DNA from: Kitasatospora herbaricolor
GTDB lineage: Bacteria > Actinomycetota > Actinomycetes > Streptomycetales > Streptomycetaceae
DNA: 64,000 bases
NCBI RefSeq assembly: GCF_030813695.1
Contig: NZ_JAUSVA010000002.1
Location: 8,331,501 to 8,395,500 of the forward strand
Direction: 5' to 3'
Of the stretch, positions 18,829 to 26,162 are shown piece by piece (position 1 is the stretch's first letter; each line of letters starts with the position of its first letter). The translations under genes and the position numbers were made by a program. The notes under the pieces are model-generated. The model was given only the letters and a program-made list of their open reading frames with translations, did no database searches and was not told the DNA's origin.

Positions 18829-18855
18829 ATCCGACCCGCCTCGGCACGAACGGTG

Positions 18856-18877
18856 AGGCCCGGCGGATTCCGGGCCT
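18856..18877. terminator. Hairpin between convergent genes
   Basis: Perfect 8-bp stem AGGCCCGG / CCGGGCCT with a 6-base loop between the convergent alditol oxidase and aldo/keto reductase genes. Confidence 0.65.
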
Positions 18878-18906
18878 ACGCTACCTCCCGTACCTGTTCC
18901 TGGGGC

Positions 18907-19758
18907 TCAGCTGTCCAGGCGGCGCTTGCTGAGCCAGGCGACCATCTCGGGGTCGTGGTGGTCGAAGAAGAGGGTCGTGCCGGTGTCCAGGGCGGCGACG
19001 GCGGCCATCTGTTCGTCGGTGAGGCGGAAGTCGAAGACGTCGATGTTCTGCGCCATCCGGTCGGCGTTGACGGACTTGGGGATGGTCACGATCTCGCGCT
19101 GGATCAGCCAGCGGAGCACGACCTGGGCGACGGACCTGCCGTGCGCCTCGGCGATCTTGCTGAGGACGGGGTGGGTGAACAGGTCGTTCCTGCCTTCGGG
19201 GAAGCCGCCCCATGCCTGGTGCTGGACGCCGTGCTCGCGCATCAGGGCGTGGTCGGGGTCGCGCTGGAAGAAGGGGTGGGTCTCGATCTGGTTGACCTGC
19301 GGGGTGGTCTCGTTGTTGAGGACCAGGTCCAGCAGCCGGTCGGGGTGGAAGTTGGCGACACCGATCGCCCTGGCGAGGCCCTCGCGCAGGGCGGCCTCCA
19401 TGGCGCGCCACTGGCCGTAGACGTCGCCGTAGGGCTGGTGCATCAGGTACAGGTCGACGTGGTCCAGGCCCAGCGCGGCCAGGGAGGACTCCAGGGCGCG
19501 GCGGGTGTTCTCCTCGGCGGGAGCGTCCTGGACCCACAGCTTCGTGGTGACGAACAGGTCGGCGCGGGGGATGCCGCTGTTCCTGATCGCGCGGCCGACG
19601 GCCTCCTCGTTGCCGTAGGCGGCCGCGGTGTCCAGCAGGCGGTAGCCGGCCGCGAGGGCGTCGGTGACGGCCTGCTCGGTCCGGTCGGCGGGGATCTGGT
19701 AGACGCCGAAGCCGAGGATCGGCATCTGGACGCTGTTGTTCAGGGTGACGTACTGCAT
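18907..19758 (-). CDS. Aldo/keto reductase (2,5-diketogluconate reductase type)
   Basis: 283 residues, NADPH-dependent carbonyl reductase of the AKR superfamily. The catalytic tetrad is visible: Asp and Tyr in DTAAAYGNE, Lys in TTKLW, His in LMHQPYGD. The cofactor-binding segment IPKSVNADRMAQNIDVF is also present. Third gene of a minus-strand run after the frameshifted reductase and the broken decarboxylase; its start is 25 bases past the decarboxylase stop, so it is probably co-transcribed. Substrate cannot be inferred. Confidence 0.92.
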   Translation of the reverse strand: MQYVTLNNSVQMPILGFGVYQIPADRTEQAVTDALAAGYRLLDTAAAYGNEEAVGRAIRNSGIPRADLFVTTKLWVQDAPAEENTRRALESSLAALGLDHVDLYLMHQPYGDVYGQWRAMEAALREGLARAIGVANFHPDRLLDLVLNNETTPQVNQIETHPFFQRDPDHALMREHGVQHQAWGGFPEGRNDLFTHPVLSKIAEAHGRSVAQVVLRWLIQREIVTIPKSVNADRMAQNIDVFDFRLTDEQMAAVAALDTGTTLFFDHHDPEMVAWLSKRRLDS

Positions 19759-19783
19759 GGGACTCTCCTGGAACGACGGGTGG

Positions 19784-20097
19784 TCAAGGGGGCGGGGCCA
19801 GGACGGCGGTGGCGCTCATGGCGGCGGGCCGCCCGCCCTGGAGGGCGAGGTGCGTGATCGCCTCGGCGCGTTCGCGGGGGCAGGCCTTGTCGAGGCCGCG
19901 GTGCAGGTGGCCGGGCAGCTGGGGGCGTCGCGCCCGAGGGCGACCGGGGCGGCGACGGTGATCAGGCCGTGCGCGCCGGGACAGGTCGGGGCGCCGGCGG
20001 ACGTCGGCGAACAGGACGCCGCCGATGAGGTCGGCGGGCTCGGGGCGTGGCGGCCGACGAGGTCCGGCGCGGTGCGCGGGTCGGTCCCGGTCGTCAC
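19784..20097 (-). pseudogene. Carboxymuconolactone decarboxylase family, broken reading frame
   Basis: The GTG start overlaps the upstream reductase stop (GTGA). Domain-like pieces lie in alternating frames: VTTGTDPRTAPDLVGRHA, then EPADLIGGVLFADVRRRPDL in a second frame, then LITVAAPVALGRDA back in the first, then QLPGHLHRGLDKA and ERAEAITHLAL to the stop in the second. Joined, they resemble the CMD fold (GDVW, LVTVAAL, QLPGHL, EVITHLAF). Length 314 is one base short of a whole number of codons. The usual catalytic Cys/His pair is not evident. Either a decayed gene or repeated sequence errors. Confidence 0.72.
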
Positions 20098-21067
20098 CGC
20101 TCCATCATCCGCATGCCGGCCTCGTTGTGGGTGTCGCCGGCGGCCGGGGGCAGGCTGCCGAGCCGGGCGAGCTGGTCCTCGGTCAGGTGGACGGCGTCGG
20201 CACCGGCGTTCTCCTCGACCCGGGCCACGCGGCGGGTGCCGGGGATGGGCGCGATGAAGTCGCCCTGGGCGAGCAGCCAGGCCAGCGCGACCTGCGCCGG
20301 GGTCGCTCCGATCTCGGTGGCGGTGGCGGCGACCTGGTCGGCCAGGCGCAGGTTGTGCCGGAAGTTCTCGCCCGTGAAGCGAGGGTTGTCGGCGCGGAAG
20401 TCGGTGGGGTCGAACTGGCCCGTGGAGCGGATGGCGCCGGTCAGGAAGCCGCGCCCGAGCGGGGAGAAGGGCACGAAGCCGATGTTCAGTTCCCGCAGCA
20501 CGGGCAGGACGCGGGCCTCGGGGTCGCGGGTGAACAGCGAGTACTCGGACTGCACCGCGGTGATCGGATGGACGGCGTGGGCGCGGCGGATGGTGTCGGG
20601 GCCGGCCTCCGAGAGGCCGATGTGCCGGATCTTGCCCTCGGCCACCAGTTCGGCCAGCGCGCCGACGGTTTCTCGATCGGCGTGCCCGGGTCCACGCGGT
20701 GCTGGTAGTAGAGGTCGATGCGGTCGGTGCCCAGGCGGGTGAGGGAGCCCTCGACGGCGGCACGGACGTTGGCCGGGCTGCTGTCGCAGGCACCGGGGCG
20801 GCCGGTGTGGGAGATCAGGCCGAACTTGGTGGCGAGCACCACTTCGTCCCGGCGGCCCCTGACCGCGCGGCCCACCAGCTCCTCGTTGGTGTAGGGGCCG
20901 TAGACCTCGGCGGTGTCCACGAGGGTGACGCCCAGGTCCAGGGCACGGTGGACGGTGCGGACGGACTCCGCGTCGTCGGTGCCGGCGCCGGTGTAGCCGT
21001 GGGACATGCCCATGGCTCCAAGGCCGATGCGGGAGACGTCCAGGTCGCGCAGGTGGATGTGCTTCAC
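20094..21067 (-). pseudogene. Aldo/keto reductase (AKR13-like) interrupted by one frameshift
   Basis: The 5' part (from ATG 21067: MKHIHLRDLDVSRIGLGAMG, DTAEVYGPYTNEELVGRAV, VVLATKFG, YYQHRVDPGTPIE) and the 3' part (ALAELVAEGKIRHIGLSE through IGFVPFSPLGRGFLTG and AWLLAQGDFIAPIPGTRRV) are in different frames. They switch near 20670, at the sequence ATCGAGAAACCG on the coding strand, where one extra base restores EETVGAL. The span is 974 nt; 975 would give 324 residues, normal for the family. All active-site residues are otherwise present, so this is a very recent pseudogene or a sequencing deletion. Confidence 0.88.
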
Positions 21068-21137
21068 GGGAAGGTCCTTTTCGTTTGGCGGTCGATGCCG
21101 GTGCGGCGAGCGCCGGGTGCGGCCGGGTGCGCGCGGA

Positions 21138-21872
21138 TCAGAGCACCTGGCCGGCGGGGCGGAGCAGGATCTCGTGGACGGCCAGGTGCCGGGGGCGCCC
21201 GAGGGCGAAGGTGATGACCTCGGCTACGTCCTCGGCGGTGACCTCGGCGACGTCGTAGAGCTGCCGGGCGCTCTGGCGGGTCGCTTCGTGGGTGATGTGG
21301 GTGGGCAGCTCGGTGGCGACGACACCGGGCTCGATCACGGTGCCGCGGACGTCGGGCAGCAGTTCCTTGCGCAGCGACTCCGACCAGCCGTTGATGCCGA
21401 ACTTGGTGGCCGCGTACACGCCGCTGCCGACGTTGGCGATCCGGCCGGCGACGGAGGAGATGTTGATCAGGTCGCCGCCGCCGTCCTTGAGCTGGTCGAG
21501 GAACACCTCGGTGGCCGTGATCGCCCCGAGCAGGTTGGCCTCGATCATGGTGCGGTAGTCGTCGCGCCGCTCGGCGGAGAACGGTCCGAGCAGCATGACC
21601 CCGGCGTTGTTCACCAGCACGTCCGTACCGCCGAACTCCCGCTTCACCCGTTCCGCCGCCGCCACCAGGGTGTCACGGTCGGTGACGTCGGCGGAGCAGG
21701 CGATCGCACCGTCGCCGAGCTCGTCGGCGAGGGACTCGATGCGGTCCTTGCGGCGGGCGAGAAGCGCCACCCGGTAGCCCCTCGCGTGCAGGGACCGGGC
21801 GGTCGCGGCGCCGATGCCGGAGGAGGCCCCGGTGATGACGGCGACCCGTCCGGGCTTCTGGTCCTGGCTCAT
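21138..21872 (-). CDS. Short-chain dehydrogenase/reductase
   Basis: 244 residues, classical SDR with NAD(P)-binding TGASSGIGAA near 15-24, LLARRKDR, NNAG near 90-93, catalytic Ser in NISSVAGR and YAATK further on. The late EVITFALGRPRHLAVHEILLRP resembles the YdfG/serine-dehydrogenase-like group. Start ATG 21872 is where homology begins; GAGGAACGG lies about a dozen bases upstream. Transcribed away from the XRE regulator at 22073, which is the likely controller. Substrate unknown. Confidence 0.9.
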   Translation of the reverse strand: MSQDQKPGRVAVITGASSGIGAATARSLHARGYRVALLARRKDRIESLADELGDGAIACSADVTDRDTLVAAAERVKREFGGTDVLVNNAGVMLLGPFSAERRDDYRTMIEANLLGAITATEVFLDQLKDGGGDLINISSVAGRIANVGSGVYAATKFGINGWSESLRKELLPDVRGTVIEPGVVATELPTHITHEATRQSARQLYDVAEVTAEDVAEVITFALGRPRHLAVHEILLRPAGQVL

Positions 21873-21934
21873 CGTGTGTCCCGTTCCTCGTGGTGACAAT
21901 GCGTGACCGGCTACGGGCCGGCGGCCGGCGTTCG

Positions 21935-21970
21935 GCGGTCCGAAGGGTTCTGCGGTCCGAAGGGTTCGGA
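21935..21970. promoter_or_regulatory. Candidate operator: repeated palindromic element between SDR and XRE genes
   Basis: A 16-bp unit GCGGTCCGAAGGGTTC occurs twice (21935-21950 and 21952-21967), 17 bp apart. The second copy extends to a perfect inverted repeat TCCGAA-GGG-TTCGGA (21956-21970). It sits in the divergent spacer and is the natural site for the neighbouring regulator to act on both promoters. Inference from position and symmetry only. Confidence 0.6.
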
Positions 21971-22072
21971 CCTCCCCGACGGCGCCATTCCAGCACCGGC
22001 CCGCAGAGGGCGCGAGGGACGGCTTGTACGTGTACTGGCAGTCACTCCTACAGATCCCCGACGGGCCGTACC

Positions 22073-22990
22073 GTGGACGGCATTGACAACCAGGCCGAGG
22101 TGCGGGACTTCCTGCGCACACGACGCGACCGGATCACCCCCGAGCAGGCGGGGATCGTCGGTGGCGGCCGTCGACGCCTGCCCGGGCTGCGCCGCGAGGA
22201 GGTCGCCATGCTCGCGGGTATGAGCAGCGACTACTACGCGAAGATGGAACGCGGGAACCTCGCCGGCGTCTCTCCCGAGGTGCTCGACGCCCTCGCCCGG
22301 GCGCTGCGCCTCGACGAGGCGGAGACCGAGCACCTGCACGACCTCGCCAGGGCGGCGAACCCCTCACCGGGCCGACGCCGCTCCGGCCCTCCACGATCGA
22401 CGGTCCGGTCCTCGCTCCAGCGCTTCCTCGACGCGATCACGGGCGCACCCGCATGGATCGTCAACCAGCGGGGCGACATCCTCGCCACCAACCCGCTCGC
22501 CCGGGCCCTGCTCGCCCCGCTGCTGGAGGACCCGGACGCCCGGAACAACGGCGCGCGGTTCATCTTCCTCTGCCCCGCCGCCCGCACCTTCTACCCGCAG
22601 TGGGAGCGCGCCGCGGACGCCTCCGCCGCGAACCTGCGGACGGCCGTGGGACGCAACCCGCGCGACAAGGACCTGACCGACCTCATCGGGGAACTCGCGG
22701 CCCGCAGCGACGCCTTCAGCAGCCGCTGGGCGGCCCACGCCGTCCGTCTGCACCGCACCGGCACCAAGCACATCCACCACCCCGACGTCGGCGACCTCGA
22801 ATTCGTCTACGAGGGTGTCGAGCTGCCCGATCACCCCGGCTGGACCCTGTACGCCTACACGAGCGAGGCGGGCTCCCCGACCGAGGAACGGGTCAAGCTC
22901 CTCGGCAGCCTCGCAGCCACCGCCGGCGACGGACGGGCCGCCGCACCCGTCCTCCGGCCGGACGACCGGGACGCCCTCACCGAGGGGTGA
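22073..22990 (+). CDS. XRE-family regulator with MmyB-like ligand-binding domain
   Basis: 305 residues. N-terminal helix-turn-helix, about 5-85: RRRLPGLRREEVAMLAGMSSDYYAKMERGN then LARALRLDEAETEHLHDLAR. The C-terminal MmyB/MLTR-like domain (about 105-280) has LQRFLDAITGAPAWIVNQRGDILATNPLA, FYPQWERAADASAANLR, DLIGELAARSDAFSSRWAAHAV and GDLEFVYEGVELPDHPGWTLYAYT. Such regulators usually repress an adjacent divergent oxidoreductase, here the SDR. GTG 22073 is chosen because the longer frame upstream runs through the operator-like repeats. Confidence 0.88.
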   Translation: MDGIDNQAEVRDFLRTRRDRITPEQAGIVGGGRRRLPGLRREEVAMLAGMSSDYYAKMERGNLAGVSPEVLDALARALRLDEAETEHLHDLARAANPSPGRRRSGPPRSTVRSSLQRFLDAITGAPAWIVNQRGDILATNPLARALLAPLLEDPDARNNGARFIFLCPAARTFYPQWERAADASAANLRTAVGRNPRDKDLTDLIGELAARSDAFSSRWAAHAVRLHRTGTKHIHHPDVGDLEFVYEGVELPDHPGWTLYAYTSEAGSPTEERVKLLGSLAATAGDGRAAAPVLRPDDRDALTEG

Positions 22991-23065
22991 GCCGGTCGAG
23001 CCGCCGGGTCGGCGGCCCCGTGCGTGGTTGCGGCGGGGATGTGCTGCCCGATCCAGTGCCCTCGG

Positions 23066-23176
23066 TCAGGCGGTGGCGATGAGGATCCCGGCGTCGCTGC
23101 CGGCGGCCCGTAGCCGGGAGCACACCCGGCGTCCGTCGGGGCCGGGCCGCATGGCGTCGAGAGCCCCGTCCCCGCC
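23066..23176 (-). pseudogene. Response-regulator receiver fragment
   Basis: The minus frame reads ALDAMRPGPDGRRVCSRL then RAAGSDAGILIATA and a stop at 23066. It resembles the middle of a receiver domain (D-x-M-x-P-G-x-D-G...C-R-R-L-R-A...P-I-L-x-L-T-A). Codon third positions are almost all G or C. No start and no output domain remain. Short, so only moderately secure. Confidence 0.4.
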
Positions 23177-23334
23177 GTCGCCGGCGCCGGAGCGCTGCTC
23201 GCGGCGGCCGCGTGCCGGCACCGGAGCGCGAACACCGGACAGGCGCGGGGCCCACAGCCTGTCCGTCCCCGGGCCGCCACCCGGGACCGCGGCGCCGCGG
23301 GCCGTGCCCGCAAAGTTGCACGGCCCGGCAGGCG

Positions 23335-23500
23335 GCGAGTCTGGAGACCTCCCTGTTCATCCGGACCGCCGTGCAGGCCACCGGCGGCGGCTGGAACCTC
23401 CTCGTCGGCGCGACCCTTGCCCGCGGCAGGTCGAAGCGCGGCGGGCCCCGGCCTTCAGCGGGTTCGACGCGCCTTCGGCTCTAACTGCCTTGCCAGACCT
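23335..23500 (+). pseudogene. Possible remnant of a chorismate-binding enzyme
   Basis: The plus frame reads SLETSLFIRTAVQATGGGWN and LLVGATLARG, then continues in a shifted frame as EARRAPAFSGFDAP. The pattern resembles the C-terminal active-site region of anthranilate/aminodeoxychorismate synthases (I-R-T...V-G-x-G-x-V-x-D-S-x-P-x-x-E). The domain's start and end are missing. Together with the receiver fragment it makes 22.99-23.54 kb a graveyard rather than an ordinary spacer. Confidence 0.3.
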
Positions 23501-23540
23501 ATGATCTGACCACCTGTCGAAGAGTGGCGTGGGGGGATTC

Positions 23541-24284
23541 ATGGCTCATCCGCAAGGAGCACCGAATGCAGGCAGCCTGATCGACCGGTGGGAGGAGCGG
23601 GGGTTCACCGTCGCCTGCGCGCTGGTCGTTCTCGGGTCGACCGTCGCGGCGGTGTTCGACGTGCCGCCGGCCTGGCTGATGCCGTTCCTGTTCGCGGCGG
23701 TCTACGCGATCCTGCGGCTGCTGCTGCCGCTGAAGGGGACGCAAGGGGAGATCGCCGATCTGCGCTCCGAGTTGGCGCTGCTGCGGCGAGAGTTCAGTTC
23801 CGCGGCGTTCTCCCGGGTGGAGCACTACCGGGATGCCGCCGAGTTCTACCGGGCGGCCACCGATTACCTGCGCAAGCACAATCCCAGCCATCTCGACACC
23901 TGGTACATGAGGATCGGGACTCCCGACAGTTTCAGTGAGTCGACGCCGGCCTTCGCCGCATACTTCCGGGCCGTGCTCCTCTGGGCCGAGCAGGGTGGCT
24001 CCGTGCGCCGGCTGTTCTGCTCGGGTCCGTCGCCGGAGTACGCGCGCTGGACCGCGCGGCACCGGCAGGACACCCGGGACTTGAGCAGGTATCACATCAG
24101 GGAGGTGAGCTGGCCGATCGAGGCCGACCTGATGAGCATGGCCATCATGGGTGATGCGGTGTTCCTCGCCTTCACCACCGACGACCGGGTGGCCGGCATG
24201 CGCATCGAGGGCAGTGAGGCGGCGGCCTACTTCCGCTCGTACTTCGACCGGCACTGGGCCAAGGGCGCGGACGTGCCGCGCTAG
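23541..24284 (+). CDS. Membrane-anchored protein of unknown function
   Basis: 247 residues. Two hydrophobic helices near 20-60 (FTVACALVVLGSTVAAVF, WLMPFLFAAVYAILRLLL) are followed by a short helical stretch (EIADLRSELALLRREF) and a soluble domain of about 160 residues with HYRDAAEFYRAATDYL, TWYMRIGTPDSF, RRLFCSGPSPEY, SWPIEADLMSMAIMGDAVFLAFTT and GSEAAAYFRSYFDRHW. The last motifs recall the sensor half of phospholipase-D-like or SAVED-linked proteins, but I cannot place it. ATG 23541 follows GGGGGGA; GTG 23529 in frame is an alternative. Confidence 0.72.
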   Translation: MAHPQGAPNAGSLIDRWEERGFTVACALVVLGSTVAAVFDVPPAWLMPFLFAAVYAILRLLLPLKGTQGEIADLRSELALLRREFSSAAFSRVEHYRDAAEFYRAATDYLRKHNPSHLDTWYMRIGTPDSFSESTPAFAAYFRAVLLWAEQGGSVRRLFCSGPSPEYARWTARHRQDTRDLSRYHIREVSWPIEADLMSMAIMGDAVFLAFTTDDRVAGMRIEGSEAAAYFRSYFDRHWAKGADVPR

Positions 24285-24482
24285 CCCGGAGGCAGGCAAC
24301 GGGCAGCAGGCGGCTGCCAGCAGGGTGCGGCCGGGCCGCTGGCGTTCGGTGAGGCGGTCCGGCCGCAGCGCATCCCACCGTGAAGCCGCAAGGTGCCCTG
24401 GGCCGCCCTCCGTTGCCCCGCCACCCCGCGCTCGGCAGCCGTTCCTCGCGCGTCGACGGTGCCCTCATTCGTCAGGCAGGCA

Positions 24483-24754
24483 TCAGGGGCGTACCGCGTC
24501 CTGCCGGTCCGCCGGGGCGGAGCCCGTGCTGGAGCCGGTACCCGGGGTGGGATCGGGTCCGCTGCCGGTCCGGCGCAGGGAGTGGTCCAGCAGGACCACC
24601 GTCAGCAGCACGACGGAGGCGCCCAGCATGAACAGGGCGAGCCGGTGCAGCCCCGGGGTGTCGGCGCGACGGGGGGAGAAGGCGGCGTCGGCGGGTGCAT
24701 CGGTGGCGGCACTCCGAGTTCTCGGAGAAGGGCCTTCCGGCCGCGTCGACGACG
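24483..24754 (-). pseudogene. C-terminal fragment of a membrane protein
   Basis: Past the LacI stop, in a different frame, the minus strand reads SAATDAPADAAFSPRRADTP, GLHRLALFMLGASVVLLTVV and LLDHSLRRTGSGPDPTPG, to a stop at 24483. One hydrophobic helix and a Gly/Ser/Pro tail ending DRQDAVRP are clear, and third positions are about 90% G/C, so this was coding. There is no good start except an internal ATG inside the helix. Either a truncated gene or a small single-span protein starting there. It fills most of the 470-base gap after 24284; the rest holds nothing I recognise. Confidence 0.5.
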
Positions 24755-25768
24755 TCAGGCGGATTCGCGCCGGACCAGCCGGGTGGGCAGGAGCAGTGGG
24801 CTCGGGCTCCCGCCCGCGACGAGGGTCAGGAGCATCCGGGTCATCTCCCGGCCGAGGGCCTGGATGGGCTGGTGGATCGTCGTGAGCGGCGGGTCGGAGA
24901 CCTCGGCGACCGGCAGGTCGTCGAATCCGATCACGGCGGTGTCGCCGGGCACCGCGCGGCCGGCGCGGCGCAGGGCTCGCAGCGCGCCCGCCGCCATGTT
25001 GTCGTTGGCGGCGAAGACGGCGTCCGTGTCCGGGTGCCGGGCCAGGAGGGCCTCCATGGCGGTGATCCCGCCGAGTTCGGTGAAGTCGCCGGGTTCCTCG
25101 CCGTGCGGGGTGAGCCCGGCCAGGGTGAGGGCTTCGCGGTAGCCGCGGTGGCGGGCGCGGCTGACGTCGGTGTCCAGCGGTCCGGTGATCATCGCGATGC
25201 GTGTGCGGCCGAGGGAGATCAGGTGCTCGGTCGCGGCCCGGGCTCCGCCGACGTTGTCCACGTCCACGAAGGAGGGAACGTCCTGTCCGAGCGGCCGGCC
25301 ACCGAAGACGGCGGGGATGTCCGCGTCGAGGGCGAGCCGTGTCAGCGGGTCGCCCTCGCGCAGCGCCATCAGCATGACGCCGTCCACGGCGCGGGTGTGC
25401 AGCAGTTGCTGCACCCGCAACTGGCCCCGGGCGGAAGTGGCCAGACAGAGCATCAGGTGGAGATCGGTCTCCTCCAGCACGGTGGCGGCGCCGGCGACGA
25501 CCTGGCCGAAGAACGGGTCGGCGAAGACCGCGGGGTCGTCGCCGGCCACGATGAGGGCCACCGCGCCCGCCTGCTGCGTCGCCAGTGCGCGCGCGGTGGG
25601 GTTGGGCACGTAGCCCAGCTCCCTGATCGCGCGTTGCACGGCCTCGCGTTTGTCGCGGCTGACGTGGGGCGCGTTGTTGAGCACCCTGGACGCGGCGGTG
25701 CGCGAGACGCCCGCGCGCTCGGCCACCTCGTCCAGGGTCGGCCGTCGGCGCATCGATTCGTCTGTCAC
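24755..25768 (-). CDS. LacI-family repressor, likely controlling the GH6 cellulase genes
   Basis: 337 residues. N-terminal LacI helix-turn-helix (PTLDEVAERAGVSRTAASRVLNNAP near 11-35, then hinge LGYVPNPTARALATQQ) and a periplasmic-binding-type sugar-sensor domain (VALIVAGDDPAVFADPFFGQV, DGVMLMAL, FVDVDNVGGARAATEHLI, DAVFAANDNMAAGALRAL, VIGFDDLPVAEVSDPPLTTI). GTG 25768 is preceded by GGGGAGAGA. It is divergent from the first cellulase, with two palindromes of LacI type in between, so it most likely represses the cellulases until a cello-oligosaccharide binds. CebR of streptomycetes is the functional analogue. Confidence 0.9.
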   Translation of the reverse strand: MTDESMRRRPTLDEVAERAGVSRTAASRVLNNAPHVSRDKREAVQRAIRELGYVPNPTARALATQQAGAVALIVAGDDPAVFADPFFGQVVAGAATVLEETDLHLMLCLATSARGQLRVQQLLHTRAVDGVMLMALREGDPLTRLALDADIPAVFGGRPLGQDVPSFVDVDNVGGARAATEHLISLGRTRIAMITGPLDTDVSRARHRGYREALTLAGLTPHGEEPGDFTELGGITAMEALLARHPDTDAVFAANDNMAAGALRALRRAGRAVPGDTAVIGFDDLPVAEVSDPPLTTIHQPIQALGREMTRMLLTLVAGGSPSPLLLPTRLVRRESA

Positions 25769-25834
25769 GGCGTCTCTCCCCGATCTCGGTACCTCAGGAG
25801 GGTAGCTCCCTCGACCTGTCGGGTCGACGCATGT

Positions 25835-25850
25835 CCGGAAGCGCTTCCGG
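25835..25850. promoter_or_regulatory. LacI-type operator 1
   Basis: Perfect 16-bp palindrome CCGGAAGCGCTTCCGG, 67 bases upstream of the repressor's GTG. The central GAAGCGCTTC core is shared with operator 2. It resembles the CebR box (TGGGAGCGCTCCCA) in length and the GCGC centre. Position suggests autoregulation of the repressor gene. Confidence 0.8.
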
Positions 25851-25905
25851 TATGGACTGTATACGGCTTCGACATCCGCGTGAAGGGCAAGTTGCTGCAC
25901 TGCCC

Positions 25906-25935
25906 TTGACACAGTCTTGATGGGGGATCCACGAT
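25906..25935 (+). promoter_or_regulatory. Candidate promoter for the GH6 operon
   Basis: TTGACA (25906-25911) followed after 18 bases by CACGAT (25930-25935) fits a housekeeping-type promoter with a good -35 and weak -10. A transcript from it would start about 25 bases before operator 2, so repressor bound there would block elongation. The leader to the GH6 start would be about 220 bases. Confidence 0.45.
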
Positions 25936-25968
25936 TGCCCGGCAGCGACGGGTGGCTGTGGCCAAGAC

Positions 25969-25997
25969 TGGAAGCGCTTCCAAAAAATGCGCTTCCA
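25969..25997. promoter_or_regulatory. LacI-type operator 2 plus adjoining half-site
   Basis: Perfect 14-bp palindrome TGGAAGCGCTTCCA at 25969-25982, directly followed by a half-site TGCGCTTCCA (25988-25997). The core matches operator 1. It lies between the promoter candidate and the first cellulase gene. Confidence 0.8.
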
Positions 25998-26162
25998 GTC
26001 ACTGGCCCACGGACACCGGACGCGCTTCGGCGGTCAGCCCCGGGAGCTGAACGCCGGCCGGCCGCGACGCCCCGGTCACCCCGTCGTCGTGCACCTCACT
26101 CCTCGTCGAACCGCCGTCCTCACACGGCCGTGCGGCGACCCCACCCGAGAAGAGGTTCCCCC

